Source of the DNA: Flavobacteriales bacterium
GTDB taxonomy: Bacteria; Bacteroidota; Bacteroidia; NS11-12g; UBA9320
Reading direction: 5' to 3'
Assembly: GCA_020635435.1 (NCBI GenBank)
Contig: JACJZU010000002.1
Location: 248,001 to 312,000 of the forward strand
DNA length: 64,000 nt
The notes under the pieces were generated by a model that saw only the letters and a list, made by a program, of their open reading frames with translations, was not told the origin of the DNA and did no database searches. Position numbers and translations under genes: made by a program. Below, piece by piece: positions 51,898 through 60,507 of the stretch. The first letter of the stretch is position 1. Each line of letters begins with the position of its first letter.

Positions 51898-52707
51898 ATG
51901 TTGAAACTACAGAATGCCCACGAGATCGATTACAAGTTAGTTGGCGAGGAGATGCAGTTCGTTGAGATCGAACTTGATCCCGGTGAAAGTGTACTCGCCG
52001 AGGCCGGTAGTCTGCTGAGTATGGACGATGGGATTTCCATGGAGACCATATTTGGGGATGGCAACGGTGGCGAAACTTCCTTTCTGGATAAGATGTTCAA
52101 CGCCGGCAAGCGCATCCTCACCGGCGAGAGTCTGTTCATCACAGCCTACACGAATACAGGCCGGTCGAAAGCACGTGCATGTTTTGCATCACCCTATCCC
52201 GGAAAGATCGTTCCGCTGGATCTGGCTGTTTACCAAGGGAAGATCATCTGTCAGAAAGATGCTTTTCTTTGCGCGGCCAAAGGCGTTTCGATCGGAATAG
52301 AATTCAGCCGCAAACTGGGCCGCGGATTATTTGGAGGTGAGGGCTTCATTATGCAGAAACTGGAAGGCGACGGACTCACCTTCGTTCATGCCGGAGGAAC
52401 TATTGCCCAACGCGAATTGCAGGCAGGGGAGACACTGCGGGTAGATACAGGTTGTTTGGTGGCGTTCACAAAGGATGTCGATTACGACATCGAGATGGTC
52501 AAAGGCATTAAAAATGTACTTTTTGGCGGGGAAGGACTTTTCCTCGCCAGACTGCGGGGACCGGGCACTGTTTGGATCCAATCACTGCCATTCAGCCGAC
52601 TCGCCGGTCGGGTATTGGCGTCGGCACCGGGATTTGGTTCCAATAAGAAAGGAGAGGGCAGTATACTTGGTGGTTTGGGTAATTTGTTGGATGGGGATAA
52701 CCGGTAA
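51898..52707 (+). CDS. TIGR00266 / AIM24 family protein
   Basis: 269 residues, cytoplasmic, no signal peptide. It starts with [25 protein letters not shown] and has the repeated Gly-rich beta turns of the family ([66 protein letters not shown]). These form a beta-prism-like trimeric fold. The biological role of bacterial members is not established. It is followed after one base by the subtilase gene (TAA-T-ATG), so the two are probably cotranscribed from the consensus promoter upstream. Confidence 0.9.
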   Translation: MLKLQNAHEIDYKLVGEEMQFVEIELDPGESVLAEAGSLLSMDDGISMETIFGDGNGGETSFLDKMFNAGKRILTGESLFITAYTNTGRSKARACFASPYPGKIVPLDLAVYQGKIICQKDAFLCAAKGVSIGIEFSRKLGRGLFGGEGFIMQKLEGDGLTFVHAGGTIAQRELQAGETLRVDTGCLVAFTKDVDYDIEMVKGIKNVLFGGEGLFLARLRGPGTVWIQSLPFSRLAGRVLASAPGFGSNKKGEGSILGGLGNLLDGDNR

Positions 52708-52708
52708 T

Positions 52709-54442
52709 ATGAAGAAGCACGCACTCAACCTCATCCTTGGGCCCCTTATCACCATTCTATTATTGGCCACGGTGGTCCACCATGTGCACGCCCAACAATT
52801 GGTGGATAAATACTGGGTTGTTTTCACCGACAAACCCAATGTGGAATTCGATCCCTACAGCTACTTCGATGCGAAAGCCATCGAAAGGCGGTTGAAGCAC
52901 AAAATCTCGCTAACAGCGGAGAGCGATCTACCCGTTTCGGAACATTATATCCAATCGGTTCAGGAAAAAGTGGAGGAAGTTCGGGTCGTCTCACGTTGGT
53001 TCAATGCCGTCTGTGTCCTGGCTTCTCGGGATCAGATCCGGGAGGTGGAAAAGCTGCCCTTTGTACGGAGCACCGAGTTGATGCAACCGACTACGGTTCT
53101 GGTTTCAGGAATACGAAAAAGCACCGATGAGTGGGCCATGAACGAGAATGCCATTGAATATGCCCATGCGCAACTCGATCGGATGCAGGGAAGGCAATTT
53201 CAGGAGAACAACATCGATGGGAAAGGAGTGCGCGTAGCCGTTTTCGATATAGGTTTCAAATCGTACAAAACCAATCCCGCGTTCGAACATCTTCGGAAGA
53301 ACGATCAAATTCTGAAAACCTGGGATTTCGTGAAGAAACGTGAGAATGTGGATGGATACAACAGTCATGGAACGCTTGTACTGTCGTGCATTGCGGGGAA
53401 GCTGGAGGATAATCTGCTCGGGCTTGCCCAGGGTGCGGAGTTTCTGTTGGCGCGAACGGAGACCTGGACGGAATTCTACAGCGAGGAAGAGAATTGGTTG
53501 GCGGCAGCGGAATGGGCCGATAAAGAGGGTGCCGACATCATCAATAGTTCGTTGGGCTATACCCACCACCGGTATTTCAGGGAACAGATGAACGGGAAAA
53601 CGAGTCTAGTGAGCCGGGCAGCGAATATGGCAGCTTCAAAAGGAATACTCGTGGTAAATGCTGCGGGAAATGAGGGGGCCGACAATTGGAAATTCATCGG
53701 AACACCTGCCGATGCAGATAGCGTGCTGAGCATTGGTGGAATCGAACCTTATACAGGTTATCATACTTCATTCAGCTCCTTCGGTCCAACCAGTGATAAG
53801 CGGCTGAAACCGAATGTGTGTGCCTATGGTCATGTTGTAGGTTCCGGGCCCGATGGCGTTGAGGAAACGCAGGGAACCAGTTTCAGTTCCCCCCTCGTTG
53901 CAGGATTTGCCGCATGCGCCTTGCAGACAAGGCCTGCATTTACTAATATGCAGTTGTTCGACGACATACAGAAAAGCGGTGACCTCTATCCGTACTTCGA
54001 TTACGCCCATGGCTATGGGGTTCCCAGAGCTTCCTACTTCCTGCGCGCGCTGCCGACAGTGCAACCCACGTTGGAGTTCATCGACAAAGGTTCCTATGTT
54101 CAGATCCGGATCTTGGAAAATAGCACCGAACCGCTCGGAGACACAACGAAGAAGAATTGGTTCTCCAGAAGCACCGAATGGCCGGATATCGTGTTCTACC
54201 ATGTGGAGAACAGAAAAGGCTATCTGGATAAATATTGGCTGGTAGACCCCAAAGATCGAATGAAAAATATGTCAGGGGACTCGGTTGACGAAGATGCAGC
54301 CGAACCTGTTCAACAATCCAATGACCCACTCATTGAATTTGCAGAGGAGAGTCCTTTCAATATCAAGAAAAGTGCACATCAGAAACCATTTATCATAAGA
54401 GCCTGGTACCGGGGCTATACGGGTACTTACCAAGTAAACTAG
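52709..54442 (+). CDS. S8 family serine peptidase (subtilase), secreted
   Basis: 577 residues from ATG 52709 (signal peptide MKKHALNLILGPLITILLLATVVHHVHAQ); the frame is open upstream but overlaps the AIM24 gene. An inhibitor-I9-like prodomain (about 30-125, DKYWVVFTDKP ... VSRWFNAVCVLA) precedes the catalytic domain with Asp180 (VAVFDIG), His220 (NSHGTLVLSC), the oxyanion Asn in VVNAAGNEG, and Ser391 (GTSFSSPLVAG). The triad is complete. The C-terminal ~150 residues are beta-rich without a recognisable T9SS sorting domain, so it may stay periplasmic or leave by another route. It sits between the AIM24 gene and a beta-barrel gene in a tight operon. Confidence 0.93.
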   Translation: MKKHALNLILGPLITILLLATVVHHVHAQQLVDKYWVVFTDKPNVEFDPYSYFDAKAIERRLKHKISLTAESDLPVSEHYIQSVQEKVEEVRVVSRWFNAVCVLASRDQIREVEKLPFVRSTELMQPTTVLVSGIRKSTDEWAMNENAIEYAHAQLDRMQGRQFQENNIDGKGVRVAVFDIGFKSYKTNPAFEHLRKNDQILKTWDFVKKRENVDGYNSHGTLVLSCIAGKLEDNLLGLAQGAEFLLARTETWTEFYSEEENWLAAAEWADKEGADIINSSLGYTHHRYFREQMNGKTSLVSRAANMAASKGILVVNAAGNEGADNWKFIGTPADADSVLSIGGIEPYTGYHTSFSSFGPTSDKRLKPNVCAYGHVVGSGPDGVEETQGTSFSSPLVAGFAACALQTRPAFTNMQLFDDIQKSGDLYPYFDYAHGYGVPRASYFLRALPTVQPTLEFIDKGSYVQIRILENSTEPLGDTTKKNWFSRSTEWPDIVFYHVENRKGYLDKYWLVDPKDRMKNMSGDSVDEDAAEPVQQSNDPLIEFAEESPFNIKKSAHQKPFIIRAWYRGYTGTYQVN

Positions 54443-54445
54443 ATC

Positions 54446-55159
54446 ATGAAAAGAAATTTGAGAATATTCATCATTACGGCCATTCTGTTCGGATTGAATG
54501 GATTCGATCTGCAGGCTCAAAATGTGCTCATGGAGCAGGATGTTAATGCCGATACCGTTATTCCCGATTTTGGAAAGAACAGAAAGCATTTCGTGAGTAC
54601 TTTTTACGATCTAGGTTTCATTCTTGGACAGAGCAGTGGCGGTAGCGACTCCGTGCCTGCACCTTCGGTGATGGCAGGGAGTTCCTGGAACCTGCGGTAT
54701 GGAGTGAATTATAAATTTAAGGTGAGTAATTTTTACAGTCTGCTTTTACAGGGCTCCTATCAGCGAAGTGCGTATCACTTTAAAACGGAGGAACCTGTGC
54801 TCTCAAGCAAATTGGTCACGAACGATCTTGCCGCTGAATTTTCGAATCGATTCAATTTCGGCCGAAGAGGCGACATCCTCGGTTATTACCTTGAACTCGG
54901 AGCTTCGGCATCCTATACCTTTATGAACAAGAGTAAAGTAGAGGAAGAGGCGCCCGATAATGCCGGATTTGATCGGTTGAAGACGAGTATGCACGGTTTG
55001 GATTATATCGAAGCGCTTGCCTATTACGGTCATGCGCGTATCGGACTCAATCGTTTTGTACTCTTCGGCGATTACCGCTTAACCGACAAATTGAAGTCTG
55101 CCGCGGGCTACCAGCTACCACCGCTGAGCGTGGGTTTACGCATCGATTTCGGAGCCTGA
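54446..55159 (+). CDS. Putative small outer-membrane beta-barrel protein
   Basis: 237 residues with signal peptide MKRNLRIFIITAILFGLNGFDLQAQ. After a ~40-residue polar lead-in, the rest is predicted beta-strand with alternating hydrophobic residues and aromatic girdles (NLRYGVNYKFKVSNFYSLLLQGSY, GYYLELGASASYTFMN, ARIGLNRFVLFGDYRL, PLSVGLRIDFGA). This fits an 8-10-strand outer-membrane barrel, although the C-terminal residue is Ala rather than an aromatic. It starts three bases after the subtilase stop and is probably cotranscribed with it; the 3' end overlaps the convergent aminotransferase gene by 24 bases. Family not identified. Confidence 0.72.
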   Translation: MKRNLRIFIITAILFGLNGFDLQAQNVLMEQDVNADTVIPDFGKNRKHFVSTFYDLGFILGQSSGGSDSVPAPSVMAGSSWNLRYGVNYKFKVSNFYSLLLQGSYQRSAYHFKTEEPVLSSKLVTNDLAAEFSNRFNFGRRGDILGYYLELGASASYTFMNKSKVEEEAPDNAGFDRLKTSMHGLDYIEALAYYGHARIGLNRFVLFGDYRLTDKLKSAAGYQLPPLSVGLRIDFGA

Positions 55160-56341
55160 TCGCTCCAGAGCCCCGATCAAGATCCGGCAGGCCTTTTTAC
55201 ACTGTTCTTTTGAGATCGTGAGTGGTGGCGCAATGCGAACGGCCTGTTCGTTGTACAGGAACCAATCGGTCATTACACCATGTCCCATACAATGGGAAAC
55301 TACAAACTGCATTCGATCCTTATTGTCCAGATGTAAAGCCAGCATCGCGCCTTTCCCGGTGATCTTCTCCACAAAAGGTGCCCCAGCCAATTCTGTGCGG
55401 AAGATATCCTCGATCATGCCGGCCCGTTCATAGAGTTTATCGCTCACCATCCATTTCAGGTTCTCGTATGCTGCGGCGCAGCTCAATGGGTGTCCTCCAA
55501 ATGTTGTGATATGCCCCAAGACCGGATCATGGCTCAAAACCTGCATCAGATCCCGATCGGCGATAAATGCTCCCAGCGGTAATCCTCCGCCGAACGCTTT
55601 GGCCAAACAGAGAATGTCGGGAACCACGCCGTATTGCTCAAAAGCGAAGAGTGAACCGGTCCGTCCCATACCGCTTTGTATTTCATCGAATATCAATATG
55701 GCCCCTTTTTCGGAACACCTTTCCCGAATGGCAGAAAGGAATTCCATGGTGGAAGGAATATAACCCGCCTCACCCTGTATCGGCTCAACAACAACACAGG
55801 CGGTTTGCTTATCGATCAGATCGAGCGACTGCATAACATTGAGGTCGGCGAAGTACACTTCCGGCAACAGAGGTCTGTAAAAATCGGAGAAATAGGAACT
55901 GCTCATGAGGCTCAATGCGCCATGCGTACTTCCATGGTATGCATGGCGCATGGCAACGACCTTATGTCTGCCCGTGCCTCTTTTGGCGAGCTTCAACGCG
56001 CCTTCTATCGCCTCAGAGCCTGAGTTCACGAAGTATGTTGAGTTGAGGGTATCGGGGAGAACGGTGTTAAGTAATGAGGCCAATCGCACCTGGGGAAACT
56101 GAATATGTTCTCCGAAAACCATAGTATGGAGGTACTTGCCCAATTGTTTTCGGATGGCCTGAACCACACGTTTGGAACGATGACCAGTATTATTCACCCC
56201 TATTCCGGAAATGAGATCCAGGTAGCGTTTCCCGTTTCGGTCTATTAGGTAAGGACCATTCGCCTTTACGATCTCTAATGCATGTGGATCGGAACTTGTT
56301 TGAGCTATGTACTTCAGGAATGCTGGGCGATGGCTGATCAT
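55136..56341 (-). CDS. Class III PLP-dependent aminotransferase
   Basis: 401 residues, cytoplasmic. Motifs: GSEAIEGALKLAK (108-120) for cofactor phosphate binding, HAYHGSTHGALSLM (133-146), FDEIQSGMGRTG (218-229, Asp219 contacts the pyridine nitrogen), and the PLP lysine at 248 in CLAKAFGGGLPLGAF. This is the acetylornithine / ornithine / 4-aminobutyrate aminotransferase group; the neighbours give no arginine or biotin context, so the substrate is open. A TAATTTTG box is seven bases before the start and overlaps the edge of the HU terminator region. The 3' end overlaps the barrel gene on the other strand. Confidence 0.93.
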   Translation of the reverse strand: MISHRPAFLKYIAQTSSDPHALEIVKANGPYLIDRNGKRYLDLISGIGVNNTGHRSKRVVQAIRKQLGKYLHTMVFGEHIQFPQVRLASLLNTVLPDTLNSTYFVNSGSEAIEGALKLAKRGTGRHKVVAMRHAYHGSTHGALSLMSSSYFSDFYRPLLPEVYFADLNVMQSLDLIDKQTACVVVEPIQGEAGYIPSTMEFLSAIRERCSEKGAILIFDEIQSGMGRTGSLFAFEQYGVVPDILCLAKAFGGGLPLGAFIADRDLMQVLSHDPVLGHITTFGGHPLSCAAAYENLKWMVSDKLYERAGMIEDIFRTELAGAPFVEKITGKGAMLALHLDNKDRMQFVVSHCMGHGVMTDWFLYNEQAVRIAPPLTISKEQCKKACRILIGALERSGSEIDA

Positions 56342-56348
56342 GTGCTGG

Positions 56349-56356
56349 CAAAATTA
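56349..56356 (-). promoter_or_regulatory. Candidate -7 box TAATTTTG for the aminotransferase gene
   Basis: Exact TAnnTTTG match on the minus strand seven bases before ATG 56341, immediately downstream of the HU terminator. No TTG was found at the right spacing. Confidence 0.45.
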
Positions 56357-56361
56357 ACGGC

Positions 56362-56393
56362 AAAAAAAATCCCGACACTTAAGTGCCGGGATT
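56362..56393 (-). terminator. Intrinsic terminator after the HU gene
   Basis: Minus-strand inverted repeat centred between 56380 and 56381 (AATCCCGGCACTT / AAGTGTCGGGATT, one G-U pair, little or no loop), followed by eight T. It lies 20 bp after the HU stop codon. Confidence 0.88.
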
Positions 56394-56412
56394 CATCATT
56401 TACCAAACTTGA

Positions 56413-56685
56413 TTAGTTTACTGAGTTTGACAGTTCAGTTCCGGCTTTGAACTTCACTACATTCTTAGCCTTGATTTTAATTTCTTTTCCAGTTTGTGGG
56501 TTACGACCGGTACGAGCTGCTCTTTTTGAAAGAGAAAAAGTTCCGAATCCAACAAGGATCACTTTGTCGCCTTTTTTCAAAGCACCTTGTGTAGAATCGA
56601 GGAATGAGTTCAGAGCTGATTGAGCCTGAGCTTTGGTGATGCCGGCATCAGCGGCCATTTGTGAGATAAGATCTGATTTGTTCAT
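56413..56685 (-). CDS. HU family DNA-binding protein
   Basis: Nucleoid-associated DNA-bending protein of 90 residues, the normal length. It starts MNKSDLISQMAADAGITKAQAQ (dimerisation helices) and has VGFGTFSLSKRAARTGRNPQTG (about 45-66), the beta-arm with the conserved R-N-P-x-T-G that intercalates into DNA. The end (KAKNVVKFKAGTELSNSVN) matches HU-beta type proteins. It has its own terminator and a candidate promoter with a structured leader of about 80 nt. Confidence 0.97.
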   Translation of the reverse strand: MNKSDLISQMAADAGITKAQAQSALNSFLDSTQGALKKGDKVILVGFGTFSLSKRAARTGRNPQTGKEIKIKAKNVVKFKAGTELSNSVN

Positions 56686-56729
56686 GTAATTTTTGTTTTA
56701 ATTTCTTCGGTTTTTTACACTTGCGCCAT

Positions 56730-56761
56730 GCCTTAACCCTAGTAAACATAGGGCTTCAGGC
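56730..56761 (-). promoter_or_regulatory. Stem-loop at the 5' end of the HU mRNA leader
   Basis: On the minus strand a CCCTA/TAGGG stem (56749-56753 with 56737-56741, 7-base loop), extended by GCC/GGC (56759-56761 with 56730-56732) across a small internal loop. From the candidate promoter the transcript would begin just before this hairpin. No T run follows directly, so it looks like a leader structure rather than a terminator of the upstream aroK gene, but the latter cannot be excluded. Confidence 0.4.
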
Positions 56762-56773
56762 GTTTTGCGAGAA

Positions 56774-56805
56774 CAATGTTACACAAATTGCCACGGAATC
56801 CACAA
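56774..56805 (-). promoter_or_regulatory. Candidate promoter for the HU gene (TTG-N21-TAACATTG)
   Basis: Minus strand: TTG at 56805-56803 and TAACATTG at 56781-56774 (one mismatch to TAnnTTTG) with a 21-base spacer. Predicted start of transcription near 56768, giving a leader of about 80 nt. Confidence 0.45.
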
Positions 56806-56808
56806 GAG

Positions 56809-57339
56809 TCAGGTTTTTTTTGTGAATAATTCCACGCGTTTTGTGAATAAATCCAAGTCTTCAAAGGCTTGAAGCCCTGTAATGATAGGGGATTGCAGGT
56901 AGTTCTCCAATCGGATGCGTCGGGTCTCATGGAGTTTGTGCTCCAATTCTTCAGGTTCGATATCCCTCAGTAAAGGCCTGAACGCGCGTTCATTCGGATC
57001 GGAAAGTCTTTGTGCGAGTACCGGCACCGGAACATCCAGAAAGCAGAGGGTTCCTATAGTCTGCATCAAATCTAGATTTACCACATTTTCCAATGTTCCA
57101 CCGCCCAATGCCAGCACAAATTCCTGGTCCCAGGTCATTTGCGCAATGCGAAACAGGGCATACGATTCCACGTGCCGGAACATGAGCTCCGAATCCTTGA
57201 ACAGGTCTTCAATGGTCGTTCCCTCAACTTCGATCAGGATGTCCAGATCATACCAGGGTATATTCCAGTATTCCCCCAGTCTTTTTGCCAAAGTGGTCTT
57301 CCCGCTGCCCGGCATGCCGCATAGTATCAGTCTTTTCAT
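56809..57339 (-). CDS. aroK: Shikimate kinase
   Basis: Phosphorylates shikimate in the chorismate pathway. 176 residues from ATG 57339 (MKRLILC). Walker A GMPGSGKTT is at 8-16, the shikimate-binding Asp region in WYDLDILIE (about 30-38), the ALGGGTLEN glycine loop near residue 80, and the lid region with RAFRPLL near 120. Length is normal for the family. The ATG overlaps the stop of the upstream ABC permease gene by four bases (ATGA), so it is translated as part of that operon. Confidence 0.92.
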   Translation of the reverse strand: MKRLILCGMPGSGKTTLAKRLGEYWNIPWYDLDILIEVEGTTIEDLFKDSELMFRHVESYALFRIAQMTWDQEFVLALGGGTLENVVNLDLMQTIGTLCFLDVPVPVLAQRLSDPNERAFRPLLRDIEPEELEHKLHETRRIRLENYLQSPIITGLQAFEDLDLFTKRVELFTKKT

Positions 57340-58376
57340 TCCGCAGTTCTTGGATCGAGCAGGGTGTACACCCAATCAACGATCATATTCAATGCTATGA
57401 AAATTGCCGCAACACTCAAAACGGAACCCATGATCACAGGGAGATCGCTGTTCTCAAGAGCCTGAATGCTCAGGCTGCCCACTCCTTTCCAACTGAATAT
57501 GTATTCAACGAAAAAAGCACCCGCCAACAATGATGCAAACCAACCCGAAATACTCGTGATCACAGGGTTTAGGGCAGTTTTCAAGGCATGTCGAAATACG
57601 ATCCGGTAGGAGCCCAGTCCTTTGGCCTTTGCAGTGCGTATGTAATCCTTACCCAAGGTGTCGAGCATCGCATTTCGGGTAAGTTGTGTGATAACGGATA
57701 AGGGTCGGACGCCCAGAGCGAAGGCCGGCAAGATCAGATTCTTCCATTCCGGATAGCGCTTTCCTTCCGCATCGAGCTCGAATAAGCTCCCCACCACATT
57801 GAACCCTGTAGTTTCAGCCAATACATATCCAAATAACCAGCTCAGGAGGATGGCACTGAAGAAGGACGGCACGGAGATACCCAATGTACTTATCGTAAGC
57901 AATCCCTGATCGATCCAACTGCCCCGCTTCAGGGCCATGATCACCCCGAAGATGATCCCAAACGTGGCCGCAAAACACATGGCCGCAATGGCTAGTACCA
58001 ATGTTCCCACGTAGGCATCGGCAAGTAAAGATGTCGTTTTCCGTCCGGTTTTAAAGGAATGCCTCAGGTAAGGGAACTTGAGCAGCAAGGTGCGCGATTC
58101 CGAACGGTACAGGCTTACACCTTTGGGCAAACCTGCTCTCGTAGCATATATACTTATTGGAGACAGGTCGTTCATGAAAAGCACGTACTGTCGCCATTTC
58201 GGTTGGTCGAGCTGAAGTTCTTTCTTGATCGCTTCTATGGTCTTGCTATCGGTGCGATCCGAAACCAATATGTCTTCGGGATTTGGAAACGACGAACTGA
58301 ATAACCAAAATACAACGGTTGCAACGCTGATCAGTATGAATATTCCATAGGCCAGCTTGTTCCACAACCGCTTCAT
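57336..58376 (-). CDS. ABC transporter permease, DppB/OppB type
   Basis: 346 residues with about six hydrophobic spans. The conserved inner-membrane component (EAA) motif region is visible as ITQLTRNAMLDTLGKDYIRTAKAKGLGSYRIVFRHALKTAL, with flanking IISVATVVFWLFSSSFP-type first span and the family's long periplasmic segment (about 30-115). It would form half of the channel of a dipeptide/oligopeptide importer. No DppC partner, ATPase or binding protein lies in the window; instead the gene is coupled to shikimate kinase downstream (4-base overlap) and follows the DoxX-type gene by five bases. Its partner subunits must be encoded elsewhere, or it has a separate role. Confidence 0.9.
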   Translation of the reverse strand: MKRLWNKLAYGIFILISVATVVFWLFSSSFPNPEDILVSDRTDSKTIEAIKKELQLDQPKWRQYVLFMNDLSPISIYATRAGLPKGVSLYRSESRTLLLKFPYLRHSFKTGRKTTSLLADAYVGTLVLAIAAMCFAATFGIIFGVIMALKRGSWIDQGLLTISTLGISVPSFFSAILLSWLFGYVLAETTGFNVVGSLFELDAEGKRYPEWKNLILPAFALGVRPLSVITQLTRNAMLDTLGKDYIRTAKAKGLGSYRIVFRHALKTALNPVITSISGWFASLLAGAFFVEYIFSWKGVGSLSIQALENSDLPVIMGSVLSVAAIFIALNMIVDWVYTLLDPRTAE

Positions 58377-58381
58377 GAACC

Positions 58382-59923
58382 TTATTTGGAAGCCAGTTTC
58401 TCCAGACGCTTGTATTTAGGTATTCTGCGCGCAGGCCACACTTTCTTCACTGTACAGGAATCGGTGATCAGTAAGAGCCCGGGATTGGAGCGAATGATCG
58501 ACTTGAGATTGGTATTATCCCCAAAGTGAAATTCGAAATTGAGCTGATGTTCGTGCCTGAATGCCTCAGCTTCTTCAGGCGACGATGCCGTTAATGCCCA
58601 GAAGGCATGCCCCGCCTTCGTCCATTCCGCTGCAATTGCGTTCAACTCTTTCACGGCGTCTACATTCGCCTCCGAGAGGTTGTGCATCACCGCAAGTAAT
58701 TTTTTATCCGATGAAAGGAAATCTTCAATGTAATCGTTGGTTTTTTCCGAATCGTAAAACTTAAAATCGTGGATCGGTGGTTCATAGGCTTCAGCCTTGA
58801 TCTCTTCAGATTTTACAGAGATAAAACTCCAACCTACCCCAACATTGGGCTCAAACGTATTTTTGTCTGAATCGTAAACAACTTCAACCTCGTTCCCCTC
58901 TGCATCCTTGTACAAATAGGTGGTCACCTTCCACGGAGAAACCCGCTCACCTTCCGGAACTTGCATCTGCTCGCACAAATTGCTGCCTTCCTTGTAATGC
59001 AGGAAGTCGATAACAGGTAAGTAATTGCGGCAGTACAAACTGAACGCAACCATGAGCACACTAAGAACAGTGAGCAACTTAACTCCAAACGGATTGGAAA
59101 ATAGAGGCTTAATGTATTTTCTGCCAAAGATGAGGATCACCACGAATACACCAAGAACAATATTCTTGATGAAGGATTCGTAAGGGTTCATCGGAAGGGC
59201 ATCCCCAAAACAGCCGCAATCGGTTACCTTATCGTAAACCCATGAATACCAGGTTAGGAATGTGAAAAATGCCCATACCAGGAAAAGGATCAAAATGCTG
59301 AAACCGGCCTGCCAGCCAATGAGTATGGCGAAACCGATAACGGCCTCGAGCAAGCTGGTGAATATGGCAAAGCTCAGAGAATAAGGACGAAGTGAATTAA
59401 AAAAACCGGCCAGGAATCCATCCGCTTTGATGTAGGGACTCACGTCAAGTTCCTTGGTGTCATCGACCACGGAGCCCAGCGTATCCGGCCCTTGTAATTC
59501 AACCTGAACTGATTCCATTAAGGAATTGTTGCCCAGGCGCGCCTGTACCGTCCATTTTCCGGCAGGCATCATGCTATCGGCCATCAATTCCTCCTGATAC
59601 TTGTGGTCGCCATTGATCTCTACCGTGAAGATGCCGGCGCTTAAAGTATCACCCGCCTGTTTGCGCTCCCAGGGTGTTTGGGAAATACCCAGTGTGAAAT
59701 TCCGGTCGCTGTTCAGGATGGGGTAGCTGAATACCTCTTCGGTTTGCCCGGAAGCTACGATCAGATACAAACTGTCCTGCGTGGCTTCAAAATCAGCTGA
59801 AAAAACGGAGAAGTACTCGTCAAGTTTGTAGGAGAACCCTGTGGGATCGTTCAATTTGATCAATCCGGAAAGAATGAACAGGATTCCTACGAGTATGCGG
59901 CTGAACTGTGTGAGAAATTTCAT
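58382..59923 (-). CDS. DoxX/BT_3928-like membrane protein with large periplasmic insertion and thioredoxin-like C terminus
   Basis: 513 residues, longer than the ~360-380 residues I expect for BT_3928-like proteins. The first span (about 8-24, ILVGILFILSGLIKLNDPTGFSYKL) is followed by an insertion of roughly 120 residues (FSADFEATQDSLYLIVASG ... SVVDDTKELDVSPY). Three further spans include the TDCGCFGDALPMNPYESFIKN motif. The C-terminal ~150 residues resemble a thioredoxin fold (KKLLAVMHNLSEANVDAVKEL ... NPGLLLITDSCTVKKVWP) but have no CxxC. The family is linked to quinone/redox functions by analogy with DoxX and MauE. The ATG overlaps the DUF1599 stop by four bases. Confidence 0.83.
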   Translation of the reverse strand: MKFLTQFSRILVGILFILSGLIKLNDPTGFSYKLDEYFSVFSADFEATQDSLYLIVASGQTEEVFSYPILNSDRNFTLGISQTPWERKQAGDTLSAGIFTVEINGDHKYQEELMADSMMPAGKWTVQARLGNNSLMESVQVELQGPDTLGSVVDDTKELDVSPYIKADGFLAGFFNSLRPYSLSFAIFTSLLEAVIGFAILIGWQAGFSILILFLVWAFFTFLTWYSWVYDKVTDCGCFGDALPMNPYESFIKNIVLGVFVVILIFGRKYIKPLFSNPFGVKLLTVLSVLMVAFSLYCRNYLPVIDFLHYKEGSNLCEQMQVPEGERVSPWKVTTYLYKDAEGNEVEVVYDSDKNTFEPNVGVGWSFISVKSEEIKAEAYEPPIHDFKFYDSEKTNDYIEDFLSSDKKLLAVMHNLSEANVDAVKELNAIAAEWTKAGHAFWALTASSPEEAEAFRHEHQLNFEFHFGDNTNLKSIIRSNPGLLLITDSCTVKKVWPARRIPKYKRLEKLASK

Positions 59924-60468
59924 GAATTGGCCTCTCCTAAACGGATGAGGGCAAATATAGCATAGTTCATTATATCGCTATAGTTCGCCTCCAATCCTTC
60001 CGAAACCAAGGTTTGACCTGCGTTGTCTTCAATCTGGCGTATCCGCGCCAATTTCATGAGGATCAGATCGGTGAAGGTGGGAATGCGCATCAATCGCCAT
60101 GCCTCGCCGTAATCGTGGTTCTTGGCGCGCATCAGGTCGTAAACGGCATCTGAATGGCGGTCGTAGTGAAGCATTACATCCGCAGGATCGAGTTCGGCAG
60201 GGGCATCCAAAGGCAATTCAAGCTGCATGAGTGTAATGATGCAGTAATTATAGATGCCAACGTATTCAGCTTCCACACCCTCGTCGACTTTTTGTTGCCC
60301 CTTTTCCTCGATGGAGCGGATGCGGCTGGCCTTGATGAAGATCTGGTCGGTGAGCGAGGCAGGACGAAGTATACGCCATGCCGTGCCGTAGTCTTTCGTT
60401 TTTTTCTCGAACAATTCGCGACACCGCTTAACTACTTCCCGATACTGCTTTTCGGTTTTATCCTCCAC
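59920..60468 (-). CDS. DUF1599 domain protein, two tandem copies
   Basis: 182 residues from GTG 60468; a TTG-initiated longer form would begin inside the -7 box and is rejected. Two homologous halves are visible: KTKDYGTAWRILRPASLTDQIFIKASRIRSIEE (about 25-57) and KNHDYGEAWRLMRIPTFTDLILMKLARIRQIED (about 118-150), each followed by an EAxYxxIxNYxIxxLxxL helix. This is the DUF1599 arrangement, widespread in Bacteroidota, function unknown; the D-Y-G-x-A-W pattern suggests a conserved binding site. First gene of the DUF1599, DoxX-like, permease, aroK operon and divergent from folP by 39 bp, a gene order recurrent in the phylum. Confidence 0.88.
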   Translation of the reverse strand: MEDKTEKQYREVVKRCRELFEKKTKDYGTAWRILRPASLTDQIFIKASRIRSIEEKGQQKVDEGVEAEYVGIYNYCIITLMQLELPLDAPAELDPADVMLHYDRHSDAVYDLMRAKNHDYGEAWRLMRIPTFTDLILMKLARIRQIEDNAGQTLVSEGLEANYSDIMNYAIFALIRLGEANS

Positions 60469-60483
60469 CTTTGCCTTTTTTTG

Positions 60484-60491
60484 CAAATATA
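60484..60491 (-). promoter_or_regulatory. Candidate -7 box TATATTTG for the DUF1599 operon
   Basis: Exact TAnnTTTG match on the minus strand, 15 bases before the GTG start at 60468. It decides against a longer TTG start. No TTG found at -33. The box lies in the 39-bp divergent gap with folP. Confidence 0.5.
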
Positions 60492-60507
60492 TCAACTCCT
60501 ACACGCA

